DNA of 64,000 nt from Annona cherimola (lineage: Eukaryota; Streptophyta; Magnoliopsida; Magnoliales; Annonaceae): contig CM059971.1 of NCBI GenBank assembly GCA_030490835.1, positions 47,292,012-47,356,011 of the forward strand. Reading direction: 5' to 3'. This document shows, in pieces, positions 53,461-64,000 of the stretch (the first letter of the stretch is position 1; every line of letters starts with the position of its first letter). The notes under the pieces were generated by a model. That model worked only from the letters and a program-made list of their open reading frames with translations. It was not told where the DNA came from and did not search any database. The translations under genes were made by a program, and so were the position numbers.

Positions 53461-55540
53461 GTAAACTCTAACGCATTAGAATAGATTCAAAACAACCGAA
53501 TCGGAAGTAAGGAACTTCAATAAATAAGAACTAGCAACAATCCCTTGATTTCGTTTACATTCGAACGACAACGGATGACGTTAAAGGCATTCAAATCGAA
53601 TCAAATGAATTCAGTCGGATAGAATGAACTGTGATTATTTAGGATAGTGTACAACTCAATCTAATTGACTTAATTTGTCTGTAATGTGTACGAGTAAACT
53701 TTAATGCATTCCAATAGATTCAAAACAACCGAATCGTACGTAAGGAAATTCAATAAATAAGAACTAGCAACAATCCCTTGATTTCGTTTACATTCGAACG
53801 ACAACGGATGACGTTAAAGGCATTCAAATCGAATCAAATGAATTGAGTTGGATAGAATGAACTTTGATTATTTAGAATAGTGTACACCTCAATCTAAATG
53901 ACTTAATTTTACTGAAATGAGAACGTGTAAACTTTAACGCATTCTAATAGATTCAAAACAACCAAATCGAACGTAAGGAACTTTCAATAAATAAGAATTA
54001 ACAACAATCCCTTGATTTTATTTACATTCAAATGATAACGAACGACCTTAAAAGCATTGAAATTGAATCAAATGAATTCAGTCGGATAGAATGAACTTTG
54101 ATTATTTAGAATAGTGTACAACTCAATCTAATTGACTTGATTTGACTGTAATGAGAACGAGTAAACTTTAACGCATTCTAATAGATTCAAAACAACCGAA
54201 TCGGAAGTAAGGAACTTCAATAAATAAGAACTAGCAACAATCCCTTTATTTCGTTTGCATTGGAACGACAACAAATTACATTAAAGGCGTTCGAATCGAA
54301 TCAACTGAATTCAGTCGGATAGAATGAACTGTGATTATTTAGAATAGTGTACAACTCGATCTAATTGACTTAATTTGACTGTAATGTGAACGAGTAAACT
54401 TTAACGCATTCCAATAGATTCAAAACAACCGAATCGGAGGTAAGGAACTTCAATAAATAAGAACTAGCAACAATCCCTTGATTTCGTTTACATTCGAACG
54501 ACAACGGATGACGTTAAAGGCATTCATATCGAATCAAATGAATTGAGTTGGATAGAATGAACTTTGATTATTTAGAATAGTTTACAACTCAATCTAATTG
54601 ACTTGATTTTACTGTAATGTGAACGAATAAACTTTAAGGCATTCCAATAGATTTAAAACAACCGAATCGGAGGTAAGGAACTTCAATAAATAAGAACTAG
54701 CAACAATCCCTTAATTTCGTTTACATTCGAACGACAACGGAGGACGTTAAAGGCATTCAAATCGAATCAAATGCATTGAGTTTGATAGAATGAACTTTGA
54801 TTATTTAGAATAGTGTACAACTCAATCTAATTGACTTGATTTTACTGTAATGTGAACGAATAAACTTTAAGGCATTCCAATAGATTTAAAATAACCGAAT
54901 CGGAGGTAAGAAACTTCAATAAATAAGAACTAGCAACAATCCCTTGATTTCGTTTACATTCGAACGACAACGGATGACGTTAAAGGCATTCAAATCGAAT
55001 CAAATGAATTCAGTCGGATAGAATGAACTGTGATTATTTAGGATAGTGTACAACTCAATCTAATTGACTTAATTTGTCTGTAATGTGAACGAGTAAACTT
55101 TAACGCATTCCAATAGATTCAAAACAACCGAATCGGAGGTAAGGAACTTCAATAAATAAGAACTAGCAACAATCCCTTGATTTCGTTTACATTCGAACGA
55201 CAACGGATGACGTTAAAGGCATTCATATCGAATCAAATGAATTGAGTTGGATAGAATGAACTTTGATTATTTAGAATAGTGTACAACTCAATCTAATTGA
55301 CTTAATTTTACAGTAATGTGAACGAGTAAACTTTAACGCATTCTAATAGATTCAAAACAACCGAATCGGAGGTAAGGAACTTCAATAAATAAGAACTAGC
55401 AACAATCCCTTAATTTCGTTTACATTCGAACGACAACGGAGGACGTTAAAGGCATTCAAATCGAATCAAATGCATTGAGTTGGATAGAATGAACTTTGAT
55501 TATTTAGAATAGTGTACAACTCAATCTAATTGACTTGATT
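51420..55540 (+). repeat. Nine-monomer tandem duplication (2,098 bp), two copies
   Basis: Markers are 2,098 bases apart: aacgtgtaaac at 51,828 and 53,926, the aaattacattaaagg variant at about 52,181 and 54,279, and aaaataacc at 52,790 and 54,888. The copies meet near 53.5 kb in a hybrid monomer (E start, gagtaaactctaacgcattagaatag middle). The subtypes are D, G, E and F with aaggcattcc, so this 9-mer is unrelated in order to the 9-mer at 59-64 kb although it is almost the same length. Confidence 0.82.
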
Positions 55541-58500
55541 TTACTGAAATGTGAACGAATAAACTTTAACGCATTCCAATAGATTTAAAACAACCGAATC
55601 GGAGGTAAGAAACTTCAATAAATAAGAACTAGCAACAATCCCTTGATTTCGTTTACATTCGAACGACAACGGATGACGTTAAAGGCATTCAAATCGAATC
55701 AAATGAATTCAGTCGGATAGAATTAACTGTGATTATTTAGGATAGTGTACAACTCAATCTAATTGACTTAATTTGTCTGTAATGTGAACGAGTAAACTTT
55801 AACGCATTCCAATAGATTCAAAACAACCGAATCGTACGTAAGGAAATTCAATAAATAAGAACTAGCAACAATCCCTTGATTTCGTTTACATTCGAACGAC
55901 AACGGATGACGTTAAAGGCATTCAAATCGAATCAAATGAATTGAGTTGGATAGAATGAACTTTGATTATTTAGAATAGTGTACACCTCAATCTAATTGAC
56001 TTAATTTTACTGAAATGAGAACGAGTAAACTTTAACGCATTCTAATAGATTCAAAACAACCAAATCGAACGTAAGGAACTTTCAATAAATAAGAATTAAC
56101 AACAATCCCTTGATTTTATTTACATTCGAATGATAACGAACGACCTTAAAAGCATTGAAATTGAATCAAATGAATTCAGTCGGATAGAATGAACTTTGAT
56201 TATTTAGAATAGTGTACAACTCAATCTAATTGACTTGATTTGACTGTAATGAGAATGAGTAAACTCTAACGCATTATAATAGATTCAAAACAACCGAATC
56301 GGAAGTAAGGAACTTCAATAAATAAGAACTAGCAACAATCCCTTGATTTCGTTTACATTCGAACGACAACGGATGACGTTAAAGGCATTCAAATCGAATC
56401 AAATGAATTCAGTCGGATAGAATGAACTGTGATTATTTAGGATAGTGTACAACTCAATCTAATTGACTTAATTTGTCTGTAATGTGAACGAGTAAACTTT
56501 AACGCATTCCAATAGATTCAAAACAACCGAATCGTACATAAGGAACTTCAATAAAGAAGAACTAGCAACAATTCCTTGATTTCGTTTACATTCGAACGAC
56601 AACGGATGACGTTAAAGGAATTCAAATCGAATCAAATGAATTGAGTTGGATAGAATGAACTTTGATTATTTAGAATAGTGTACACCTCAATCTAATTGAC
56701 TTAATTTTACTGAAATGAGAACGAGTAAACTTTAACGCATTCTAATAGATTAAAAACAACCAAATCGAACGTAAGGAACTTTCAATAAATAAGAATTAAC
56801 AACAATCCCTTGATTTTATTTACATTCGAATGACAACGAACGACCTTAAAAGCATTGAAATTGAATCAAATGAATTCAGTCGGATAGAATGAACTTTGAT
56901 TATTTAGAATAGTGTACAACTCAATCTAATTGACTTGATTTGACTGTAATGAGAACGAGTAAACTTTAACGCATTCTAATAGATTCAAAACAACCGAATC
57001 GGAAGTAAGGAACTTCAATAAATAAGAACTAGCAACAATCCCTTTATTTCGTTTGCATTGGAACGACAACAAATTACCTTAAAGGCGTTCGAATCGAATC
57101 AACTGAATTCAGTCGGATAGAATGAACTGTGATTATTTAGAATAGTGTACAACTCGATCTAATTGACTTAATTTGACTGTAATGTGAACGAGTAAACTTT
57201 AACGCATTCCAATAGATTCAAAACAACCGAATCGGAGGTAAGGAACTTCAATAAATAAGAATTAGCAACAATCCCTTGATTTCGTTTACATTCGAACGAC
57301 AACGGATGACGTTAAAGGCATTCATATCGAATCAAATGAATTGAGTTGGATAGAATGAACTTTGATTATTTAGAATAGTTTACAACTCAATCTAATTGAC
57401 TTAATTTTACAGTAATGTGAACGAGTAAACTTTAACGCATTCTAATAGATTCAAAACAACCGAATCGGAGGTAAGGAACTTCAATAAATAAGAACTAGCA
57501 ACAATCCCTTAATTTCGTTTACATTCGAACGACAACGGAGGACGTTAAAGGCATTCAAATCGAATCAAATGCATTGAGTTGGATAGAATGAACTTTGATT
57601 ATTTAGAATAGTGTACAACTCAATCTAATTGACTTAATTTTACTTTAATGTGAACGAATAAACTTTAACGCATTCCAATAGATTTAAAACAACCGAATCG
57701 GAGGTAAGAAACTTCAATAAATAAGAACTAGCAACAATCCCTTGATTTCGTTTACATTCGAACGACAACGGATGACGTTAAAGGCATTCAAATCGAATCA
57801 AATGAATTCAGTCGGATAGAATGAACTGTGATTATTTAGGATAGTGTACAACTCAATCTAATTGACTTAATTTGTCTGTAATGTGAACGAGTAAACTTTA
57901 ACGCATTCCAATAGATTCAAAACAACCGAATCGTACGTAAGGAACTTCAATAAATAAGAACTAGCAACAATCTCTTGATTTCGTTTACATTCGAACCACA
58001 ACGGATGACGTTAAAGGCATTCAAATCGAATCAAATGAATTGAGTTGGATAGAATGAACTTTGATTATTTAGAATAGTGTACACCTCAATCTAATTGACG
58101 TAATTTTACTGAAATGAGAACGAGTAAACTTTAACGCATTCTAATAGATTCAAAACAACCAAATCGAACGTAAGGAACTTTCAATAAATAAGAATTAACA
58201 ACAATCCCTTGATTTTATTTACATTCGAATGATAACGAACGACCCTAAAAGCATTGAAATTGAATCAAATGAATTCAGTCGGATAAAATGAACTTTGATT
58301 ATTTAGAATAGTGTACAACTCAATCTAATTGACTTGATTTGACTGTAATGAGAACGAGTAAACTTTAACGCATTCTAATAGATTCAAAACAACCGAATCG
58401 GAAGTAAGGAACTTCAATAAATAAGAACTAGCAACAATCCCTTTATTTCGTTTGCATTGGAACGACAACAAATGACTTAAAGGCGTACGAATCGAATCAA

Positions 58501-61500
58501 CTGAATTCAGTCGGATAGAATGAACTTTGATTATTTAGAATAGGGTACAACTCAATCTAATTGACTTAATTTCACTGTAATGTGATCGAATAAACTTTAA
58601 CGCATTCCAATAAATTCAAAACAACCGAATCGGACGTAAGGAACTTCAATAAATAAGAACTAACAACAATCCCTTTATTTCGTTTGCATTGGAACGACAA
58701 CGGAGGACGTTAAAGGCATTCAAATCGAATCAAATGCATTGAGTTGGATAGAATGAACTTTGATTATTTAGAATAGTGTACAACTCAATCTAATTGACTT
58801 GATTTTACTGTAATGTGAACGAATAAACTTTAACGCATTCCAATAGATTAAAAACAACCGAATCGGAGGTAAGGAACTTCAATAAATAAGAACTAGCAAC
58901 AATCCCATGATTTCGTTTACATTCGAACGATAACGGATGACGTTAAAGGCATTCAAATCGAATCAAATGAATTCAGTCGGATAGAATGAACTGTGATTAT
59001 TTAGGATAGTGTACAACTCAATCTAATTGACCTAATTTGTCTGTAATGTGAACGAGTAAACTTTAACGCATTCTAATACATTCAAAACAACCAAATCGAA
59101 CGTAAGGAACTTCAATAAACAAGAATTAACAACAATCCCTTGATTTTATTTACATTCGAATTATAACGAACGACCTTAAAAGTTTTGAAATTGAATCAAA
59201 TGAATTCAGTCGGATAGAATGAACTTTTATTATTTAGAATAGTGTACAACTCAATCTAATTGACTTGATTTGACTGTAATGAGAACGAGTAAACTTTAAC
59301 GCATTCCAATAGATTCAAAACAACCGAATCGGAGGTAAGGAACTTCAATAAATAAGAACTAGCAACAATCGCTTGATTTCGTTTACATTCGAACGACAAC
59401 GGATGACATTAAAGGCATTCAAATCGAATCAAATGAATTGAGTTGGATAGAATGAAATTTGATTATTTAGAATAGTGTACACCTCAATCTAATTGACTTA
59501 ATTTTACTCTAATGAGAACGAATAAACTTTAACGCATTCTAATAGATTCAAAACAACCAAATCGAACCTAAGGAACTTTCAATAAACAAGAATTAACAAC
59601 AATCCCTTGATTTTATTTACATTCGAATGATAACGAACGACCTTAAAAGCATTGAAATTGAATCAAATGAATTTTGTCCGATAGAATGAACTTTGATTAT
59701 TTAGAATAGTGTACAACTCAATCTAATTGACTTGATTTGACTGTAATGAGAACGAGTAAACTTTAACGCATTCCAATAGACTCAAAACAACCGAATCGGA
59801 GGTAAGGAACTTCAATAAATAAGAACTAGCAACAATCGCTTGATTTCGTTTACATTCGAACGACAACGGATGACGTTAAAGGTATTCAAATCGAATCAAA
59901 TGAATTGAGTTGGATAGAATGAACTTTGATTATTTAGAATAGTGTACACCTCAATCTAATTGACTTAATTTTACTGTAATGAGAACGAGTAAACTTTAAC
60001 GCATTCTAATAGATTCAAAACAACCAAATCGAACGTAAGGAACTTCAATAAACAAGAATTAACAACAATCCCTTGATTTTATTTACATTCGAATTATAAC
60101 GAACGACCTTAAAAGTTTTGAAATTGAATCAAATGAATTCAGTCGGATAGAATGAACTTTTATTATTTAGAATAGTGTACAACTCAATCTAATTGACTTG
60201 ATTTGACTGTAATGAGAATGAGTAAACTTTAACGCATTCCAATAGATTCAAAACAACCGAATCGGAGGTAAGGAACTTCAATAAATAAGAACTAGCAACA
60301 ATCGCTTGATTTCGTTTACATTCGAACGACAACGGATGACATTAAAGGCATTCAAATCGAATCAAATGAATTGAGTTGGATAGAATGAACTTTGATTATT
60401 TAGAATAGTGTACACCTCAATCTAATTGACTTAATTTTACTCTAATGAGAACGAATAAACTTTAACGCATTCTAATAGATTCAAAACAACCAAATCGAAC
60501 CTAAGGAACTTTCAATAAACAAGAATTAACAACAATCCCTTGATTTTATTTACATTCGAATGATAACGAACGACCTTAAAAGCATTGAAATTGAATCAAA
60601 TGAATTTTGTCCGATAGAATGAACTTTGATTATTTAGAATAGTGTACAACTCAATCTAATTGACTTGATTTGACTGTAATGAGAACGAGTAAACTTTAAC
60701 GCATTCCAATAGACTCAAAACAACCGAATCGGAGGTAAGGAACTTCAATAAATAAGAACTAGCAACAATCGCTTGATTTCGTTTACATTCGAACGACAAC
60801 GGATGACGTTAAAGGTATTCAAATCGAATCAAATGAATTGAGTTGGATAGAATGAACTTTCATTATTTAGAATAGTGTACAACTCAATCTAATTGACTTC
60901 ATTTGACTGTAATGTGAACGAGTAAACTTTAACGCATTCCAATAGATTCAAAACAACCGAATTGGAGGTAAGGAACTTCAATAAATAAGAACTAGCAACA
61001 ATCCCTTGATTTCGTTTACATTCGAACGACAACGGATGACATTAAAGGCATTCAAATCGAATCAAATGAATTGAGTTGGATAGAATGAACTTTGATTATT
61101 TAGAATAGTGTACACCTCAATCTAATTGACTTAATTTTACTGTAATGAGAAGGAGTAAACTTTAACGCATTCTAATAGATTCAAAACAACCAAATCGAAC
61201 GTAAGGAACTTCAATAAACAAGAATTAACAACAATCCCTTGATTTTATTGACATTCGAATTATAACGAACGACCTTAAAAGTTTTGAAATTGAATCAAAT
61301 GAATTCAGTCGGATAGAATGAACTTTTATTATTTAGAATAGTGTACAACTCAATCTAATTGACTTGATTTGACTGTAATGAGAACGAGTAAACTTTAACG
61401 CATTCCAATAGATTCAAAACAACCGAATCGGAGGTAAGGAACTTCAATAAATAAGAACTAGCAACAATCGCTTGATTTCGTTTACATTCGAACGACAACG

Positions 61501-61770
61501 GATGACATTAAAGGCATTCAAATCGAATCAAATGAATTGAGTTGGATAGAATGAACTTTGATTATTTAGAATAGTGTACACCTCAATCTAATTGACTTAA
61601 TTTTACTCTAATGAGAACGAATAAACTTTAACGCATTCTAATAGATTCAAAACAACCAAATCGAACCTAAGGAACTTTCAATAAACAAGAATTAACAACA
61701 ATCCCTTGATTTTATTTACATTCGAATGATAACGAACGACCTTAAAAGCATTGAAATTGAATCAAATGAA
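55500..61770 (+). repeat. 7-kb block, right copy of 42.2-49.4 kb
   Basis: It has one copy of the trimer that is doubled at 42.5-43.9 kb and one copy of the monomer doubled at 46.5-46.9 kb, and otherwise follows the left copy closely. It carries gagaatgagt near 56,255 and ttcactgtaatg near 58,571, which the left copy lacks. On its right it runs on into the tandem 9-mer. Confidence 0.8.
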
Positions 61771-64000
61771 TTTTGTCCGATAGAATGAACTTTGATTATT
61801 TAGAATAGTGTACAACTCAATCTAATTGACTTGATTTGACTGTAATGAGAACGAGTAAACTTTAACGCATTCCAATAGACTCAAAACAACCGAATCGGAG
61901 GTAAGGAACTTCAATAAATAAGAACTAGCAACAATCGCTTGATTTCGTTTACATTCGAACGACAACGGATGACGTTAAAGGTATTCAAATCGAATCAAAT
62001 GAATTGAGTTGGATAGAATGAACTTTGATTATTTAGAATAGTGTACACCTCAATCTAATTGACTTAATTTTACTGTAATGAGAACGAGTAAACTTTAACG
62101 CATTCTAATAGATTCAAAACAACCAAATCGAACGTACGGAACTTCAATAAACAAGAATTAACAACAATCCCTTGATTTTATTTACATTCGAATTATAACG
62201 AACGACCTTAAAAGTTTTGAAATTGAATCAAATGAATTCAGTCGGATAGAATGAACTTTTATTATTTAGAATAGTGTACAACTCAATCTAATTGACTTGA
62301 TTTGACTGTAATGAGAACGAGTAAACTTTAACGCATTCCAATAGATTCAAAACAACCGAATCGGAGGTAAGGAACTTCAATAAATAAGAACTAGCAACAA
62401 TCGCTTGATTTCGTTTACATTCGAACGACAACGGATGACATTAAAGGCATTCAAATCGAATCAAATGAATTGAGTTGGATAGAATGAACTTTGATTATTT
62501 AGAATAGTGTACACCTCAATCTAATTGACTTAATTTTACTCTAATGAGAACGAATAAACTTTAACGCATTCTAATAGATTCAAAACGACCAAATCGAACC
62601 TAAGGAACTTTCAATAAACAATAATTAACAACAATCCCTTGATTTTATTTACATTCGAATGATAACGAACGACCTTAAAAGCATTGAAATTGAATCAAAT
62701 GAATTTTGTCCGATAGAATGAACTTTGATTATTTAGAATAGTGTACAACTCAATCTAATTGACTTGATTTGACTGTAATGAGAACGAGTAAACTTTAACG
62801 CATTCCAATAGACTCAAAACAACCGAATCGGAGGTAAGGAACTTCAATAAATAAGAACTAGCAACAATCGCTTGATTTCGTTTACATTCGAACGACAACG
62901 GATGACGTTAAAGGTATTCAAATCGAATCAAATGAATTGAGTTGGATAGAATGAACTTTCATTATTTAGAATAGTGTACAACTCAATCTAATTGACTTCA
63001 TTTGACTGTAATGTGAACGAGTAAACTTTAACGCATTCCAATAGATTCAAAACAACCGAATTGGAGGTAAGGAACTTCAATAAATAAGAACTAGCAACAA
63101 TCCCTTGATTTCGTTTACATTCGAACGACAACGGATGACATTAAAGGCATTCAAATCGAATCAAATGAATTGAGTTGGATAGAATGAACTTTGATTATTT
63201 AGAATAGTGTACACCTCAATCTAATTGACTTAATTTTACTGTAATGAGAAGGAGTAAACTTTAACGCATTCTAATAGATTCAAAACAACCAAATCGAACG
63301 TAAGGAACTTCAATAAACAAGAATTAACAACAATCCCTTGATTTTATTGACATTCGAATTATAACGAACGACCTTAAAAGTTTTGAAATTGAATCAAATG
63401 AATTCAGTCGGATAGAATGAACTTTTATTATTTAGAATAGTGTACAACTCAATCTAATTGACTTGATTTGACTGTAATGAGAACGAGTAAACTTTAACGC
63501 ATTCCAATAGATTCAAAACAACCGAATCGGAGGTAAGGAACTTCAATAAATAAGAACTAGCAACAATCGCTTGATTTCGTTTACATTCGAACGACAACGG
63601 ATGACATTAAAGGCATTCAAATCGAATCAAATGAATTGAGTTGGATAGAATGAACTTTGATTATTTAGAATAGTGTACACCTCAATCTAATTGACTTAAT
63701 TTTACTCTAATGAGAACGAATAAACTTTAACGCATTCTAATAGATTCAAAACAACCAAATCGAACCTAAGGAACTTTCAATAAACAAGAATTAACAACAA
63801 TCCCTTGATTTTATTTACATTCGAATGATAACGAACGACCTTAAAAGCATTGAAATTGAATCAAATGAATTTTGTCCGATAGAATGAACTTTGATTATTT
63901 AGAATAGTGTACAACTCAATCTAATTGACTTGATTTGACTGTAATGAGAACGAGTAAACTTTAACGCATTCCAATAGACTCAAAACAACCGAATCGGAGG
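59060..64000 (+). repeat. Tandem nine-monomer higher-order repeat (2,099 bp)
   Basis: The gaattttgtccgatag subtype lies at 59,669, 60,602, 61,768, 62,701 and 63,867. The gaps alternate 933 and 1,166 bases, so the true period is 2,099 bases (nine monomers, as four plus five). Two full units and the start of a third are in the window. Successive units differ by isolated bases: aacgtaagga near 60,031 against aacgtacgga near 62,130, aaaacaacca near 60,486 against aaaacgacca near 62,584, and gaatgaaatttg near 59,454 against gaatgaactttg. The aaggagtaaac variant occurs at about 61,151 and 63,250. The repeat runs off the right end of the window. Confidence 0.88.
63906..64000 (+). repeat. Partial satellite monomer at the right edge
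   Basis: The last copy starts at 63,906 and is cut by the window after 95 bases. It is subtype C at its start (acaactcaatc, cttgatttgactg) with the ccaatagactc variant that marks this position of the 2,099-bp unit. The array therefore continues beyond the window. Confidence 0.92.

Larger units (their letters stand above)
1..64000 (+). repeat. Satellite DNA array, 233-bp monomer, head to tail, fills the window
   Basis: The word agtgtac (or a one- or two-base variant) recurs at 1, 234, 468, 701 and 934 and then every 233-234 bases to 63,906, giving about 274 full copies. All copies run in the same direction and I saw no foreign sequence, inversion or loss of phase. Stop codons are frequent in every frame, and since 233 is not a multiple of 3 a reading frame shifts at each monomer, so no long ORF is possible. 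The best conserved parts are the join between monomers (gattatttagaatagtgtac) and the aactttaacgcatt segment; the most variable is the stretch about 155-205 bases into the monomer. Arrays of this kind are centromeric, pericentromeric or subtelomeric heterochromatin in eukaryotes; which one applies here cannot be read from the sequence. Both ends of the window lie inside the array. Confidence 0.98.

Noticed and set aside
1..64000. Short open reading frames on both strands
   Set aside because: Stops are frequent in all frames, the 233-bp period rotates the frame at every monomer, and nothing resembles a protein domain. All ORFs are accidental.
1..64000. CRISPR array
   Set aside because: The repeat is regular, but there are no short conserved repeats separated by unique spacers; the full 233 bp repeats, and no cas genes are present.
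1..64000. Transposon-derived tandem repeat or embedded insertion sequence
   Set aside because: No terminal inverted repeats, target-site duplications, reverse transcriptase or transposase segments were seen, and monomer phase is never interrupted.
1..64000. Telomere or interstitial telomeric repeats
   Set aside because: No runs of TTAGGG, TTAGG, TTTAGGG or similar short units were seen.
1..64000. A further halving of the ~115-bp half-unit into ~57-bp quarters
   Set aside because: Short words such as caac..aatc and gaactt recur at about that spacing, but I could not find an ungapped alignment clearly above chance.
1..64000. Bacterial or phage promoters, terminators, tRNA or rRNA genes
   Set aside because: TATAAT-like and A/T-rich words occur in every monomer simply because of base composition; no cloverleaf or rRNA segment was recognised.
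1..64000. Assignment to a named species or satellite family
   Set aside because: I do not recognise the 233-bp consensus and cannot search databases. Any name would be a guess.

Overview
The whole 64-kb window is one uninterrupted array of satellite DNA. A monomer of 233 bp (234 bp in one subfamily, once 232 bp) repeats head to tail on a single strand from base 1 to base 64,000: about 274 complete copies plus a final partial copy starting at 63,906. I found no protein-coding gene, RNA gene, transposon, CRISPR array or unique sequence, and no inversion or break in register. Such arrays are typical of eukaryotic centromeric or heterochromatic DNA. The species cannot be named from the sequence. 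The first monomer is 33.5% G+C, and CpG is not depleted (10 seen against about 6.5 expected), so the host probably lacks strong methylation-driven CpG loss; that is inference.

The array has structure at four levels. (1) Each monomer looks like an old fused dimer: bases 62-118 and 176-232 align without gaps at 39 of 57 positions, giving half-units of about 119 and 114 bp. (2) Monomers fall into recognisable subtypes, named here by the text just after the shared agtgtac start: A (aacacaatc...ggcttaatttgtctg), B (acctcaatc...ttttactgaaatgag, 234 bp), B' (B with ttttaatg and an A-rich tract), C (aactcaatc...cttgatttgactg), D (aactcgatc), E (cttgattttactg with gaataaac), F (entered through ggatagtgtac) and G (agtttacaac...ttttacag). 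(3) Subtypes are ordered into higher-order repeats: a 1,401-bp 6-mer (B'-C-B-A-B-A) at about 4-12 kb and again at 14-20 kb, 11-mers of about 2,565-2,568 bp, and a 9-mer of 2,098-2,099 bp in the right part. (4) Multi-kilobase blocks recur at larger offsets: 10,037, 5,364, 3,264, 4,663/5,363, 16,088 and 13,290/12,590/12,357 bp.

Layout: 0-2 kb is a mixed block; 2.1-12.1 kb is a 43-monomer unit carrying the 6-mer, largely repeated at 12.1-20.2 kb; 19.6-28.8 kb is a 23-monomer duplication that brings in subtypes E, F and G; 28.4-36.4 kb holds 11- and 14-monomer duplications; 36-45.5 kb is a 20-monomer duplication; 46-49.4 kb carries the gaattttgtccgatag subtype; 49.4-55.5 kb repeats part of 33-37 kb and then a 9-mer; 55.5-61.8 kb repeats 42-49 kb; 59-64 kb is a tandem 9-mer. 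All coordinates of block edges were read by eye and are good to roughly 50-100 bp. The pattern fits repeated unequal exchange between misaligned monomers. Assembly error in such an array cannot be excluded from sequence alone.
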